Below, in pieces: positions 24,251 through 35,110 of a DNA stretch of 64,000 nt; position 1 is the first letter of the stretch, and the number at the start of each line of letters is the position of its first letter. The stretch is taken from assembly GCA_030407085.1 (NCBI GenBank), contig CM059585.1:119207001-119271000 (forward strand). Direction: 5' to 3'. Source of the stretch: Trichopria drosophilae (taxonomy: Eukaryota; Arthropoda; Insecta; Hymenoptera; Diapriidae). The position numbers and the translations under genes are program-made. Below the pieces are notes generated by a model that was given only the letters and a program-made list of their open reading frames with translations, ran no database searches and had not been told where the DNA came from.

Positions 24251-25261
24251 GTTTAAAAATGGAAAATTAGTTTTATATTTATCTCCTGTCTATTTGTTGC
24301 TATATTTATCACTATTTACATTCCTAAATGTCCTTGATTCGAAAACAATTTGTTTCCATGAACTACTCTGAGTTCCATAATAAGAAATTGGCGATGACAG
24401 CTATATTGTTGGGTGCAGTTAATAACTTGTTGAATATAGTTGTTTGATAGGTACCCGAAACAAATCATTCAGCATTCAGTCGGTTAACCTAACCGTTGGA
24501 GCAAACAACTTGTTAATTATTTGTAGCTAATCGTTTTCACGTAAATAAGCCTCTTAATTACATGCTTCGAGTGTAAGACTTAATTAAACGCGTATATCGG
24601 CAATTAATTAATTTACAGAATCATACGTTTCCCCCTTTGGAAACTATTTTCGACTGTCAATTGATGGAAGTATGTATCCTGTTAGCAGACCTGATTATAT
24701 AGATTACACTATCGCCTTTTATCATAAAATACCAGTTAAGGTAATACTCACAGGAATCTTCAACTAGGGTTCATAAGAAAATATACATTTGAAGCAAAAG
24801 AGAAGCAAAAATTTCGTAAACTACTTTACATCTATCGAAATATAAATAGCATTACGTGTTTCTCTTCTGAATATGTTGCTAGTGAATCGGCTAGTCTGGA
24901 CCAACTCACCATTTTCGGTAAAAAAATGTGAGACATTGATGGTAAATCCCTCTGCTGACCCTTTTCAATTATGCAGTTTCTTCTGGCGTATTTCCGAATG
25001 CATGGAAAATGGCTTTCATACATTTTTAACTATTCGACGAGCTTCTTTCTTAATACTTTCCTCAAAGTTGTTTTGAATTTATTATCTAGGGTTAGCATTA
25101 TTTCAATTGTAGTCAATTTACTTTAATACCAAACGACTATTTTCTAACAATTTTAGATTGATATTGGAGCTATATTTGAATTTTTAAGAAAATATTTCAT
25201 TCGCTTTCTAACGGAATCATAGTCTTAAATAGCAATAACATTATAAAGTTCAAATTAAAAA

Positions 25262-25500
25262 AAAAACAAAAGTTGTTCCCTTTTTTTTGTCGAACAGTAA
25301 CGTTCAGGATTATCGCTCCATTATAAACTGACCATTTTATAATTGCAAGAGCTAAAAATCATCTTTGGATGTCGCCATAGCTACATTTGGTGAGAGTATA
25401 AACGCGAATGTAGAAAAGTACAGAAACCTACATTTACTGTAGGAGCGGCCACTATTCCGTTCCCGCCTAATAAAGACCAATTTGCACTGCAACCAAACAC
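25262..25500 (-). mobile_element. Second copy of the SINE-like family (body and tail)
   Basis: The minus-strand body begins near 25500 and ends in an A-rich tail (T/A-rich tract at about 25255-25290 on the plus strand). Blocks match the insertion at 5580-5776 in order: AAGAGCT (here 25349), ATGTCGCCAT, and CAGAAACCTACA near 25422. Divergence is greater and no target duplication could be read. Together with the tRNA-like head at 25560-25630, it may form one full-length SINE of about 370 bp. Confidence 0.5.
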
Positions 25501-25555
25501 CGCAGCTTGTCTTAAACATAGTAGGCTGAAATAAGTGAAAAGAATTTCGAAAAAT

Positions 25556-25630
25556 TTCTACCCATAGCGGAAACGAACCTACGACTTCTCAACACTCCTC
25601 AACACTACCGCGTGAACCCTAAAGCCTATA
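25556..25630 (-). repeat. tRNA-like head with B box, probably the 5' part of the SINE
   Basis: On the minus strand GTAGGTTCGTTTCC (complement of about 25569-25582) is a B-box match. It is preceded by a GAAGTCG arm as in 24186-24250 and followed by GGGTAGAAATTTTTCG. It lies directly 5' of the SINE body at 25262-25500 in the same orientation. Confidence 0.5.
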
Positions 25631-26029
25631 CTTTTCTTATTGAAATTTTTAAATTCACGTATAAACTGTTCTCCCTGTACATATAATCAGGTTAAAACTA
25701 ATCATTAAAAAAATATCAAATTAGCGTAGAAGCAACTGATCGAATCAGGTGCTTTTTGTAAATTGCTTTTTCAAAATAAACTTTCGTGGATTGGTAGATT
25801 GTTCGAGTTACATGTGGAAACTAGACACTGTCTTTTGTGAAACCGATGTCGAAAATGCGGCAGGTGGAAAGTAGACAAAGAAAAACATACACATTTGGTG
25901 TATTATGGTATACAAATGAGGCTGCAAGTCCTAAATACAAACTATCCACTTATCAAAGATCTGATGACCAATGGTTAATTCCACCTCAGAGTTTCGGAAT
26001 TACTTTTCTGGTTTAATATGTAATTCAAA

Positions 26030-27200
26030 TTTTGAAGGATAGTTTGTTGATCCTTCACAAGTCATTTACCAAGTTATTTACACTTAAGGATCCATCGGTT
26101 GGCGAGACTAGCAAAGCCACATTTGCGTCTGTCTACGATGAGTCGAAATTCAAACATCTACCTTCAAGAACATTCGCAAACACAGCCCAATCTGGAGTTG
26201 CAGCAACTACATTTGTGCAACTTCAACCAAGGTATTCATCTAACAGTAAACATAACAAGCGAAACATCACCTCTGCCGACTTCACAATACGTGCTCGAAC
26301 TAATCAATAGTAGCGAAAGGATGTTTCGATTGCCTAACAATGCCCTCCATCAATAGGAGTCGCGTTTCTCATCTTTTGTCGTGCGATTACATGGTTGCGT
26401 TAATCAGCAGGGTAGTGAACGTCGTTCATTCAATTTTTTTCATGGAGTGTACGTAACATCGACGGAATGTGGTATCGGATATCCGCTATTGAATAGCCCA
26501 GCACGAATCCGCGCAAATGCACTCAAAAAGCATCCAACGATTCACGCTACAACAAATCGGCTGCGATACCCGTCGATCAATTCTCCACCGGCCATTATTC
26601 GGATTCTCCTAATCGTGCGATTTGCATCGCGCAAAAGCACACGCCCTCGTAGAAACTTGTTCGAATGGCGAGGACTGCATTATTCCCTCGTCTATCAGCA
26701 TTCCGTTCCGTACAGAAACTCGGTGTGTAGAGAATATACGACCGCCATCCTCAGGCTGCCGTCCCCTTGGATATATCCATATAGGCCGCCAACGACGTCT
26801 TGGAAGATTCGCGAATACGGACCAATACCCTTAACACGTATTCACCTACGTACACATAGGAGATAAGTTTTCGACTAAAGTACGTATGCGAGCCACGCGT
26901 GCAATTCCCAGTACACAGACTATCGCGCCCGCACATAAACTCGAGCGGTCGACGGCGATGTAAACGCTAAGGTGCTCGTACACACAATGCCCGTCAGCTT
27001 CAGGACTTTCGACTATACACGTAGGTACGTGTCCACTTTCCGTTCTGAGCTGCCGCCGCGAATATCGCCGCAGTTGTGCAGCGCTATAGCACGCGTGCTC
27101 TTGACGAAGCAAAGACGCGAGAGCTTGCATACATGGCGGCGAGCGCTTTTGGTTTCAAAGCTAAAAGCGCCGTCATTGGCATATTAATTACGCTTCCGTA
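26030..27200. other. GC/CpG-rich block with several overlapping open frames
   Basis: From about 26450 to 27190 G+C and CpG are high. The longest frame in the window (26381-26866, 161 codons, plus) begins with GTG and contains no ATG, and frames on both strands overlap it, so I do not call a gene. The AT-richer lead-in (26032-26310) has a 92-codon frame and a CCAAG|GTATTC donor-like site. It may hold a non-coding exon, promoter or conserved regulatory DNA. Confidence 0.35.
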
Positions 27201-27279
27201 ATTACTTAACTCAAGAACGTGACGAGGCAAACGCCACGAAACGTTTGAACTTGACACTTTGAGTAAAGTTCCTCATTTT

Positions 27280-28000
27280 TTAAGATGAGACAGGTTTCAT
27301 TGTTATTTTTCCAATTATTGTGGAGAGCTTATTGATGTTTTACCTTATTTTATCGCCAACATTTTATAAAATGATCAGTTTTCTTATATTAAAGCAGAAT
27401 TTGCTTTGATCTTACTCCTCTATCTGTTATCTCTAGTCTGTCACCATCATCTTCGAATGATTTGCATTCCTTAAAATTAATACTGTGCTGTTTCTCATTA
27501 TTTTATGCCGATAACAATTAACGTCATCGAGCAGTTGACCAGTTGCCATTATCCGTAAACTTATGTCATGTCATTTATTGTTATTATATTAAATTCGCAG
27601 CAATAAGCACAATCATCAACGTCATCAATATTTTATTTTCTGGTACTATTTTACGCAGTCATCAGTGAACGTTTTCACCCATATCATAAAGCGGCAATAC
27701 CTACCAGTGTCTATGATCGCATACGATGTTATTCATTGTTTTTATTTTATGAAAACCATGAACATCATCATCAGCATCATTGAGCTGTTAACCAGTTGTC
27801 ATTGACCGTGCTCTTACGAGATGCTATTAGTAGCAGTTACTCATTGTTTCAAGTGGTTGGCTCATAGTCTACAACTGTGCATCATTATACACATCGATCC
27901 TTACTACAATGGTCATTCACCACCCAGATTTCATTGTTGTTTTCCCAACTATTTCGGATTGACTAGTGATGTTTTATATTCTTTTATGTTCTGAAAGTTA
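27280..28000. repeat. Degenerate duplicated region rich in CATCAT
   Basis: TTTCATTGTT...TTTTCCAA.TATT...TGATGTTTTA near 27295 recurs near 27932 with scattered changes. GTTGACCAGTTGCCATT (27534) recurs as GTTAACCAGTTGTCATT at 27787, 253 bp on. CATCATC/ATCAACGTCATC runs are scattered between. This looks like an old tandem duplication that has decayed. Confidence 0.4.
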
Positions 28001-29060
28001 AGTAATTAAACCCTCATTTCTATCACAACTAGCGAAAATGTTAATTATCAAAGTAGTAGACATTTAATTAACACGCATTCGAAACACATGATCAATAAAT
28101 AGCAAATCCGAAATGTACTGAAGTGTCGAACTCCCGGAATTACCTCGATTCTCCGTTTGCTTTCTTTTGTTCCGAACGTTCCAGGCACTAAACATTCGTA
28201 ATGGAGTGCACTATAATTAGAAGTCTGATGTTTGGAAGTTGGAGTACGGTTTGTTCCTAGTATGTCACGATTCCCGAATCACGGGCTAGAAGTTAACATA
28301 ACACAAGAGTGACGCATTGTTTAGTTTCGGTGGCGTTGAATGGCAAACATTAATAATTAATAAATTAAATAGGGTAACAATGAATAGTAATATGCATTAG
28401 GAGGCCAATATTAGTGCACGCAGCTTCGTTATTTAAGTTTCGTGTTCCGTGTACAAATTGCGGTTTACATTCAATTAAAGTGTCTCGTTCTCCTGCTTGT
28501 ATACAGTGTAATTCGTATTTTCGTATTTAGAAACGCGTTCCGTGCCGTGGAGCGCTGCAGAATATTTAATGATGGATCGGTTCAATTTCGATTCAAAGAC
28601 TCGTTAATTTGCATAATTAAATCATGCCATTTTTGTTCATTCATCATTCAGATTTCAATTTCCTCGGACAGCCGGTACGAAAATAGTTTCCAGGGCGATG
28701 TATATTTGCTTCATGCAACCATAAACGTCATCGCAATTTATCGAAACGTGGATCACGAGAGGAGCTCGAAAAAAATTGCGTTTGACCATCTGAATTACAC
28801 GCATGAATGTCTTTTCGTTTCGGCTGGATGCGAATATATAAATGAATCGTAATTCAAACATTTATAAATAACACGATGTGTTACATGTTAAAATAAATAC
28901 TTGATAAAAGTAAGTGTAACCCGTAATATTAGAAGAAATTATATAGGAAATAAATAAATCCTCCTCTGTTTTATTGAGAAAATATACAATATTATGATCT
29001 AAATCTGAATCATCATAAATTGCTTTATAGAAACAGGTAACAACTTTCCTGTTATATATT
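28001..29060. other. AT-rich stretch, nothing recognised
   Basis: The plus frame at 28442-28852 (136 codons) contains several ATGs, but its composition is AT-driven (Ile/Phe/Val/Ser), with no domain, and it overlaps a minus frame. I regard it as chance. Confidence 0.4.
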
Positions 29061-29079
29061 CAGGGAAATTGTATGTAAT

Positions 29080-29195
29080 GAGACTCGAGACTCGTCACGA
29101 GACTCAGAACTCTTGTTCAGAGACTAGAGACTTTAGGTTTGAGACTAATACGATAATTGTACCGATATAATACCACTCATTTTGAGACTGGATCT
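29080..29195. repeat. Cluster of GAGACT hexamers
   Basis: GAGACT appears at least six times in about 115 bp, irregularly spaced (several in the first 40 bp, then near 29121, 29128, 29141 and 29184). It may be a decayed microsatellite or a cluster of binding sites. Confidence 0.4.
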
Positions 29196-29439
29196 AGACA
29201 AGGCGAGAGAAATCTAATGTTGTCTCCTTTTGTCGAGACCGCAAAACTACTCATAATTTTAAAAAGTTAGTACGTGTTACGTTCGCGTGTTGGTGAGGAT
29301 GTCTGCAATGGAGGATCTCTGGTATATCGCATGTAAGCTGGGAGCAATAAAACAAGGGCATTAAGTGCAACATCGTTTCCGAAAGGAAAATTCCCTCTTG
29401 GCGAATTAATAAAATCTCCTCTAAAATCACTCTCGAAAC

Positions 29440-30060
29440 GAAAGCTCTATCTCATGCTTAGGCGAAAGCTCGTTACATTTATTGTAAAAATGAAGAAGCA
29501 ATTTGAGGTGGTTGTGAAAGGGGTGGGGGCTTGCAGGGTCATAAGTAATTATATCAGAGGCGAGCACGAGGGATACAGACGATGCAATTACGGCATGTGC
29601 GGTCTGCCTAAAGGGGGAGGGGGCTATCGGTGGCACTCGTCGTCAAGGGCCCTAGATACACCCCCGGGGGGAATGGGTGGCGGTTTCGTCTTTCAAAGGG
29701 GAAACGAATGTACGAGCGAATGGGGACGACCACCTTGCACACGCCGGTAGTGGTCGATCGAGCGCGCGGGGACTTTACGACGCTTACAGGATTTACGTCG
29801 GGGCACTTCTTTGTTGCTTCGGGTACCGTTGCCGCCCCCCGCCCCCGCCGGCACTTAGCCGAAATGGACGCCGTAAAACGGGAATGCGTGCTGACCAAAC
29901 TGGGACATGAAGCCGGAAGATGCTCTTTTGATTTTACGAGCCCGAGGAAAGACTCCTTTGGAATTAACGACTCTTACGAGTCGAGTGCCCCCCCCCCTAC
30001 CCTCACCCCCACTGGCTATTTCGAAGATGGCTTCGCGAGTCTTGAATAAACTTTTCGTAT
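29440..30060. other. GC/CpG-rich block with G- and C-runs
   Basis: It contains runs of G (29612-29622) and C (29988-29998) and high CpG. A 139-codon plus frame (29630-30049) starts with GTG and overlaps minus frames of 96 and 73 codons. No homology is recognised, so it is not called as a gene. It could be a promoter or 5' exon region. Confidence 0.35.
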
Positions 30061-31479
30061 CATTTTTATTCGGCACGGCAGGATTCGTCCGTTTATGGCT
30101 TGAAGAATTTACGTTTGGGATTTTCTTTACGGCCGTTAATGAATAGCGATTGAATAGCTACCAGACGCATTCGACAATTGTTCCACGAAATCGTCCTTTT
30201 TTAAACGTTAGCCTCGTTCGCGGACTGAATGGTAACTAGTCTTTAATGGTTGCGGAACATTAACTTCGAAATGATGTGCTGTGGGTTCTAGCATAATACA
30301 GTTCTACGAATTACTGGTATATGGGGAGCTTTTGGATTTCGTTCGATCAGCTTCCGATTTACGAGTATTCGGAATTTTTTGGAATGATACTTTGAACCAG
30401 TTTATTGGATATAGACGTCGCAATAGCACCTCCTTAGTGTGAGTTGAGTAAAAGTGATTTGCTCGTGACTGGTAAGCACAGAGTCCATATAGTAGATCTA
30501 GAAATTCCTCCATGTTTTGTACCGTATGATGGTATTAATGGGCCGATGAACACACGTGTGTCTGATAATCCAGCATGGCGATTTTTGTCATAACTTTCAT
30601 TGTAGGGACTCCCCACCGCAGTTTCCTTGCTTGCCATGTATTTCAGTAACAAGAACGCCCTAAAACCATCAGTCCATAATGTAGTTATCGACAGTAAAGA
30701 ATCTTACGGTATATAAACTCAATATGAATTATGGTAACGAATATCAAAACAAAATGTTAAGGATTTACCTAAAATAATCAGGCATACATGATTTTTCTTA
30801 TTTTTGAATAATCTACGATTATCAACCGAGAATGACTATTTGATCGACTAACCAGTTCAGAACTCTCTTAAGATCTCATACATCGAAAATATAAATTCTT
30901 TTCCCAAAATATAGTTTCTTTCGAATTCGATGATTTAGATTAAATTTTAACATCATCAACTGCTATGATTTAACAGTTTTATAATGCTCTATACGGTCAC
31001 AGTTAAAGGTAAAATGGTAAATTAAAAATAATATTGTCAAATTTCAAGAAGTCGATTAAAACATTTGTAAGTTATCTTTTCTAGCACCAATGACTACCTC
31101 ATTAGCAAAGTACGTTGTAACCGCCTTAAGATCGTGCTAAATATGTTCAGTTGATGACGGTAGTTACTATAATGTAAAGAAAAATTATTTCAAGGGAACT
31201 TAATTTCTAAATCTACACCAAATTCGCAACAAAATCGGTTTATGATTATGCAAAAATTCACAGGAACACAACTGAAATTATACTTTTTCAGTTTGTACTT
31301 TTATTGTTGCGAATTCTTGCCCAATTGTAAACTAATTTTGTTGAAACTTGCGCACATTGATGTATATACATAAAATTGACTTAACGTTCACTTTTAAAAT
31401 CTTCTAAATATATTCGGTTTCTGTATAATTTGAATATATAATGATATATTAGGGTTTGATGTTATTCACCGGATGCTTG
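30061..31479. other. AT-rich stretch, nothing recognised
   Basis: Composition declines from the GC-rich block into AT-rich DNA; no gene or repeat was identified. Confidence 0.5.
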
Positions 31480-31677
31480 ATCAATCATGATGTTGAAGTT
31501 TGAAACGTTGGAGTCCAACGAAAAATTTTTTTTTTTTTTTGGACGAATCAATTTTTTTTCAATCCTTGTCATATATAAACCCAATTCATGCTAAAAAAAG
31601 TTTTGTAACCCCCAAGGGACGGGTGGGGGGAGGGGTAAAAGACGTAAAACACGCATAACGCTCCATAAAAGTTGCAA

Positions 31678-32388
31678 TTTTAGTTAGCCCACTCGTTTTA
31701 TTTTTCGAATAGTTAATAATGATGGCAATGAGTAATATTGTCGATTTAAAAAAAAATCGGATGACAGGAAGACATCGCTGGAGGGGGAAGAATGTCGAAA
31801 AACGATGAAAATTACAAACAACCCTTAATAACTGTTCCAATTTTAGTTAGCCCACTCGTTTTATTTTTCGAATAGTTAATAATGATGGCAATGAGTAATA
31901 TTGTCGATTTTAAAAAAAATCGGATGACAGGAAGACATCACTGGAGGGGGAAGAATGTCGAAAAACGATGAAAATTACAAACAACGTTTAATAACTGTTC
32001 CAATTTTAGTTAGCCCACTCGTTTTATTTTTCGAATAGTTAATAATGATGGCAATGAGTAATATTGTCGATTTTAAAAAAAATCGGATGACAGGAAGGCA
32101 TCGCTGGAGGGGGAAGAATGCCGAAAAACGATGAAAATTACAAACAACGGTTAATAACTGTTCCAATTTTAGTTAGCCCACTCGTTTTATTTTTCGAATA
32201 GTTAATAATGATGGCAATGAGTAATATTGTCGATTTTAAAAAAAATCGGATGACAGGAAGGCATCGCTGAAGGGGGAAGAATGCCGAAAAACGATGAAAA
32301 TTACAAACAACGGTTAATAACTGTTCCAATTTTAGTTAGCCCACTCGTTTTATTTTTCGAAGAGTTAATAATGATGGCAATGAGTAAT
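31678..32388. repeat. 163-bp tandem repeat, left arm (4.4 units)
   Basis: TTTTAGTTAGCCCACTCG begins at 31678, 31841, 32004, 32167 and 32330, exactly 163 bp apart each time. Units differ by a handful of substitutions (for example GAAGACATCGC versus GAAGGCATCGC), and the last unit is cut at about 32388. Confidence 0.95.
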
Positions 32389-32390
32389 AA

Positions 32391-32866
32391 CCGTTGTTTG
32401 TAATTTTCAGCGGTTTTCGACATTTCTCCCCCTCCAACGTGCCTTCCTGTTATCCGATTTTTTTCAAATTCGAGATTATTACTCATTGCCATCATTATTA
32501 ACTATTCGAAAAATAAAACGAGTGGGCTAACTAAAATTGGAACAGTTATTAACCGTTGTTTGTAATTTTCATCGTTTTTCGGCATTCTTCCCCCTTCAGC
32601 GATGCCTTCCTGTCATCCGATTTTTTTTAAAATCGACAATATTACTCATTGCCATCATTATTAACTATTCGAAAAATAAAACGAGTGGGCTAACTAAAAT
32701 TGGAACAGTTATTAACCGTTGTTTGTAATTTTCATCGTTTTTCGGCATTCTTCCCCCTCCAGCGATGCCTTCCTGTCATCCGATTTTTTTTAAAATCGAC
32801 AATATTACTCATTGCCATCATAATTAACTATTCGAAAAATAAAACGAGTGGGCTAACTAAAATTGC
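32391..32866. repeat. 163-bp tandem repeat, right arm (3 inverted units)
   Basis: The inverse of the left-arm unit (CGAGTGGGCTAACTAAAA) ends at 32536, 32699 and 32862, again 163 bp apart. The unit next to the centre (32391-32536) is the most diverged. The count differs from the left arm, so the arms have gained or lost units independently. Confidence 0.95.
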
Positions 32867-33084
32867 AACTTTTATGGAGCGTTATGCGTGTTTTACGTCT
32901 TTTACCCCCCCCCCCCCCCCCCCCGTCCCTTGGGGGTTACAAAACTTTTTTTAGCATGAATTGGGTTTATATATGACAAGGATTGAAAAAAAAATTGATT
33001 CGTCCAAAATAAAAAAAAAAAATTTTTTCGTTGGACTCCAACGTTTCAAACTTCAACATCATGATCAATCTCTTAAGAGGCTTG

Positions 33085-33480
33085 TACAGTCCTCTATTGA
33101 TAAAGTAGTGATCTATATGTAAAAATATATATTAAAAATAAATATCTGAAAATTTGGGTGCTGTACTGCATTTCCAAGGAGTATAAACGCTGTAAAAAAA
33201 TACTAAAGAACTTTATCGAGGATTGATCAAGAATTTTCGTAAATAGATGATTTTTGGCTTATTTGCATAAATTCTCAATAAATTATTGACGAATTTGTCT
33301 GATATGTGGAATATCATGTACAAGGATTAGATATTTTGAAAATTTGTTTACATAATTTTTAATTTACATTTTTTACCATAAATTACTACATTATGAACTA
33401 AGGACTTTACAAGCTCCGAAAAAGATCTGCCCCCGACTGTCGATAAAGTAGGAATTTAAGCTAAATACCGTGAACTGAAA
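33085..33480. repeat. Two short relics of the GATAAGGTAG family
   Basis: TTGATAAAGTAGTGATCTA near 33098 and GTCGATAAAGTAGGAATTTA near 33459 match the family terminus in the same orientation. No inverted partner is visible, so these are fragments or highly decayed copies. Confidence 0.4.
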
Positions 33481-34227
33481 ATTACTCAATTATTTGGTTT
33501 ATGTTTGTCTTTCTATACAATAAAAAATACGTACGTGTAACATTCCCAATCACCTAACAACCTAACCTGTAGCATTCGAAAATCTCAGTATTTATCTTTG
33601 TGTGTTTAATTTGTTTTGGATTCCAAAAAATACTACGTACTATACTCAGTAAAAGAAATATTATTTAATGTGAATTATTGACGCAAGTAATTAAAAAAAA
33701 TAGTTATTAACAAAAACTGCTCACATTATTTTCTAATAATACTTCTAACATAAATCTCCAAAAACGAATAGAGATATCGTACATGACATTATAATAATGG
33801 CTGATAGTGTTTCTTTGATTACACAGTAAAAGCCAAAACATAAAATTTTGAAAAATAAATATACTGAAAGTACAAAATAGAAGTTTGAAAAATTCTTATC
33901 CTTTCATTACAGACGAAGACTGGTTTAAGGAACTACACAATATATTATAATATGAGACGTAAAGATATACAGCATCTAAGCTTTGGGCAAAAATGCACAC
34001 TGGATGTTGGTTAATTCATCATTCACCTGTTAATTGCGGTTTATCAGCGCGATGAGTAATACAATAAAATAATTAAATAAGTTTGTTATCAATTCATACA
34101 TATTCAAGTCAAGACCCAAACGAAATTACTTTGGATCTGGGCACTTTGCTCTTAGCCGTTAATCAACAACCCGAATAACTTACGCATAAATGGCTTAGAT
34201 ATTCTAGGAGTTATTAACGTACGTGTG

Positions 34228-34320
34228 TACAGTAGTGCTCGAAAGTTTCGGAATTACATATTTCGGTTTAACATGCATCTCGAATATGCTTGTTAAATAT
34301 GAAGAGAGATAAATAAAGAG
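34228..34320. repeat. Possible Tc1/mariner-like terminal fragment
   Basis: TA at 34228 is followed by CAGTAGTGCTCGAAAG, which resembles the CAGTGGTGCTC-type ends of Tc1-like transposons, then TTTCGGAATTAC. A related segment, AGTTTCGGAATTAC...GGTTTAATATG, occurs at 25990. No inverted partner end was found, so only one end survives. Confidence 0.35.
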
Positions 34321-34849
34321 CAATTAATACAAAGTTGAATAAAGGGAAACATAATTGTGTAGCTACAATTCAAGTAAAAAAGAATGCAACTGTGAAATTA
34401 ATAAACCGATTACAATTTATGTCATCACTCATTTTTCGAAACAATGTAATTACAAAATTACCGTATTAAAAAATAGCATCTCGGCGAACAAAATCAAAAC
34501 AAATTGACATGGCACAGATGAAAATTACCTGTAGGGGCCGCTCAATTTTCATTGAATTTGTATTTACTGACGACGTATTTTCATTGTAAATAATATCATT
34601 TTGGGAGAATTCATACTGAATTACTGTTTTAGGACGCTTTTACGCATTTTTGAGAAATACGCACAAATTTTGAAGAATTCGCAAAAATAAACTTCGCAGG
34701 TGGCACCTCAAGCTATATTGTTACTACCTAATTTATTCTTGCAAATTCTGATAAAATTGTGAACCAATCACGACGAAAAATTATCCGCATTAGCAAATTA
34801 TGTTTAAATTAAATATTTTAGGTTAGGAAGTTATCGACATATGGTTTAA

Positions 34850-35110
34850 TGTGGTCTATCGATAAAGCAGTAATTTACCCTAAAAACCATACATTTATTT
34901 AAGACTGAAATGATTTTTCGTAATTTGGACTTTACAGATGTAATTCTGATTATTACAAGCGGTTTGCTAAATAATTCCAAAGAAATTAATGAAAAATTTT
35001 AACAGAATTTTCTGAAAAATGATGAAATTATTTACTTCCTGAAATTCTATCTATAAATTCTCTGTCAATTTTTTAAATTTTTTGGTATATTTATAAGACC
35101 TTATAAAGCT
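34850..35110. repeat. Diverged GATAAGGTAG-family copy
   Basis: ATCGATAAAGCAGTAATTTA at 34858 is followed by GGACTTTACAGATGTAATT and CCAAAGAAATTAA blocks, in the same order as at 13622-13770 and 46364-46490. Confidence 0.45.

Larger units (their letters stand above)
31486..33063. mobile_element. Foldback element with tandem-repeat arms
   Basis: The 1578-bp element begins CATGATGTTGAAGTTTGAAA and ends with its inverse; ATCAAT lies immediately outside both ends (31480-31485 and 33064-33069), a probable 6-bp target duplication. The outer about 190 bp of each arm is near-identical (G-run in the left, a 20-C run at 32905-32924 in the right). The inner arms consist of 163-bp tandem units, four and a partial on the left and three on the right, meeting near 32390. 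There is no coding capacity: the identical 63-codon frames simply repeat with the unit. Arms are so similar that the insertion or the last gene-conversion event must be recent compared with the other palindromes here. Confidence 0.85.

Noticed and set aside
26381..26866. 161-codon plus-strand open frame, the longest in the window
   Set aside because: It begins with GTG and contains no ATG, lies in CpG-rich DNA where stop codons are rare, overlaps frames on the other strand, and shows no recognisable domain.
28442..28852. 136-codon plus-strand frame
   Set aside because: AT-driven residue composition, no domain, overlapped by a minus frame, and no splice or promoter context.
29630..30049. 139-codon plus-strand frame
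   Set aside because: It starts with GTG, is compositionally driven by a GC-rich block, and overlaps minus-strand frames of similar length; no family resemblance.
31586..32954. A set of near-identical 63- to 84-codon frames on both strands
   Set aside because: They are the 163-bp tandem unit translated repeatedly inside a foldback element; 163 is not a multiple of three, so no continuous protein exists.
31480..33069. CRISPR-like array because of regular 163-bp spacing
   Set aside because: The whole unit repeats with no unique spacers, units occur in both orientations, and the context is eukaryotic.
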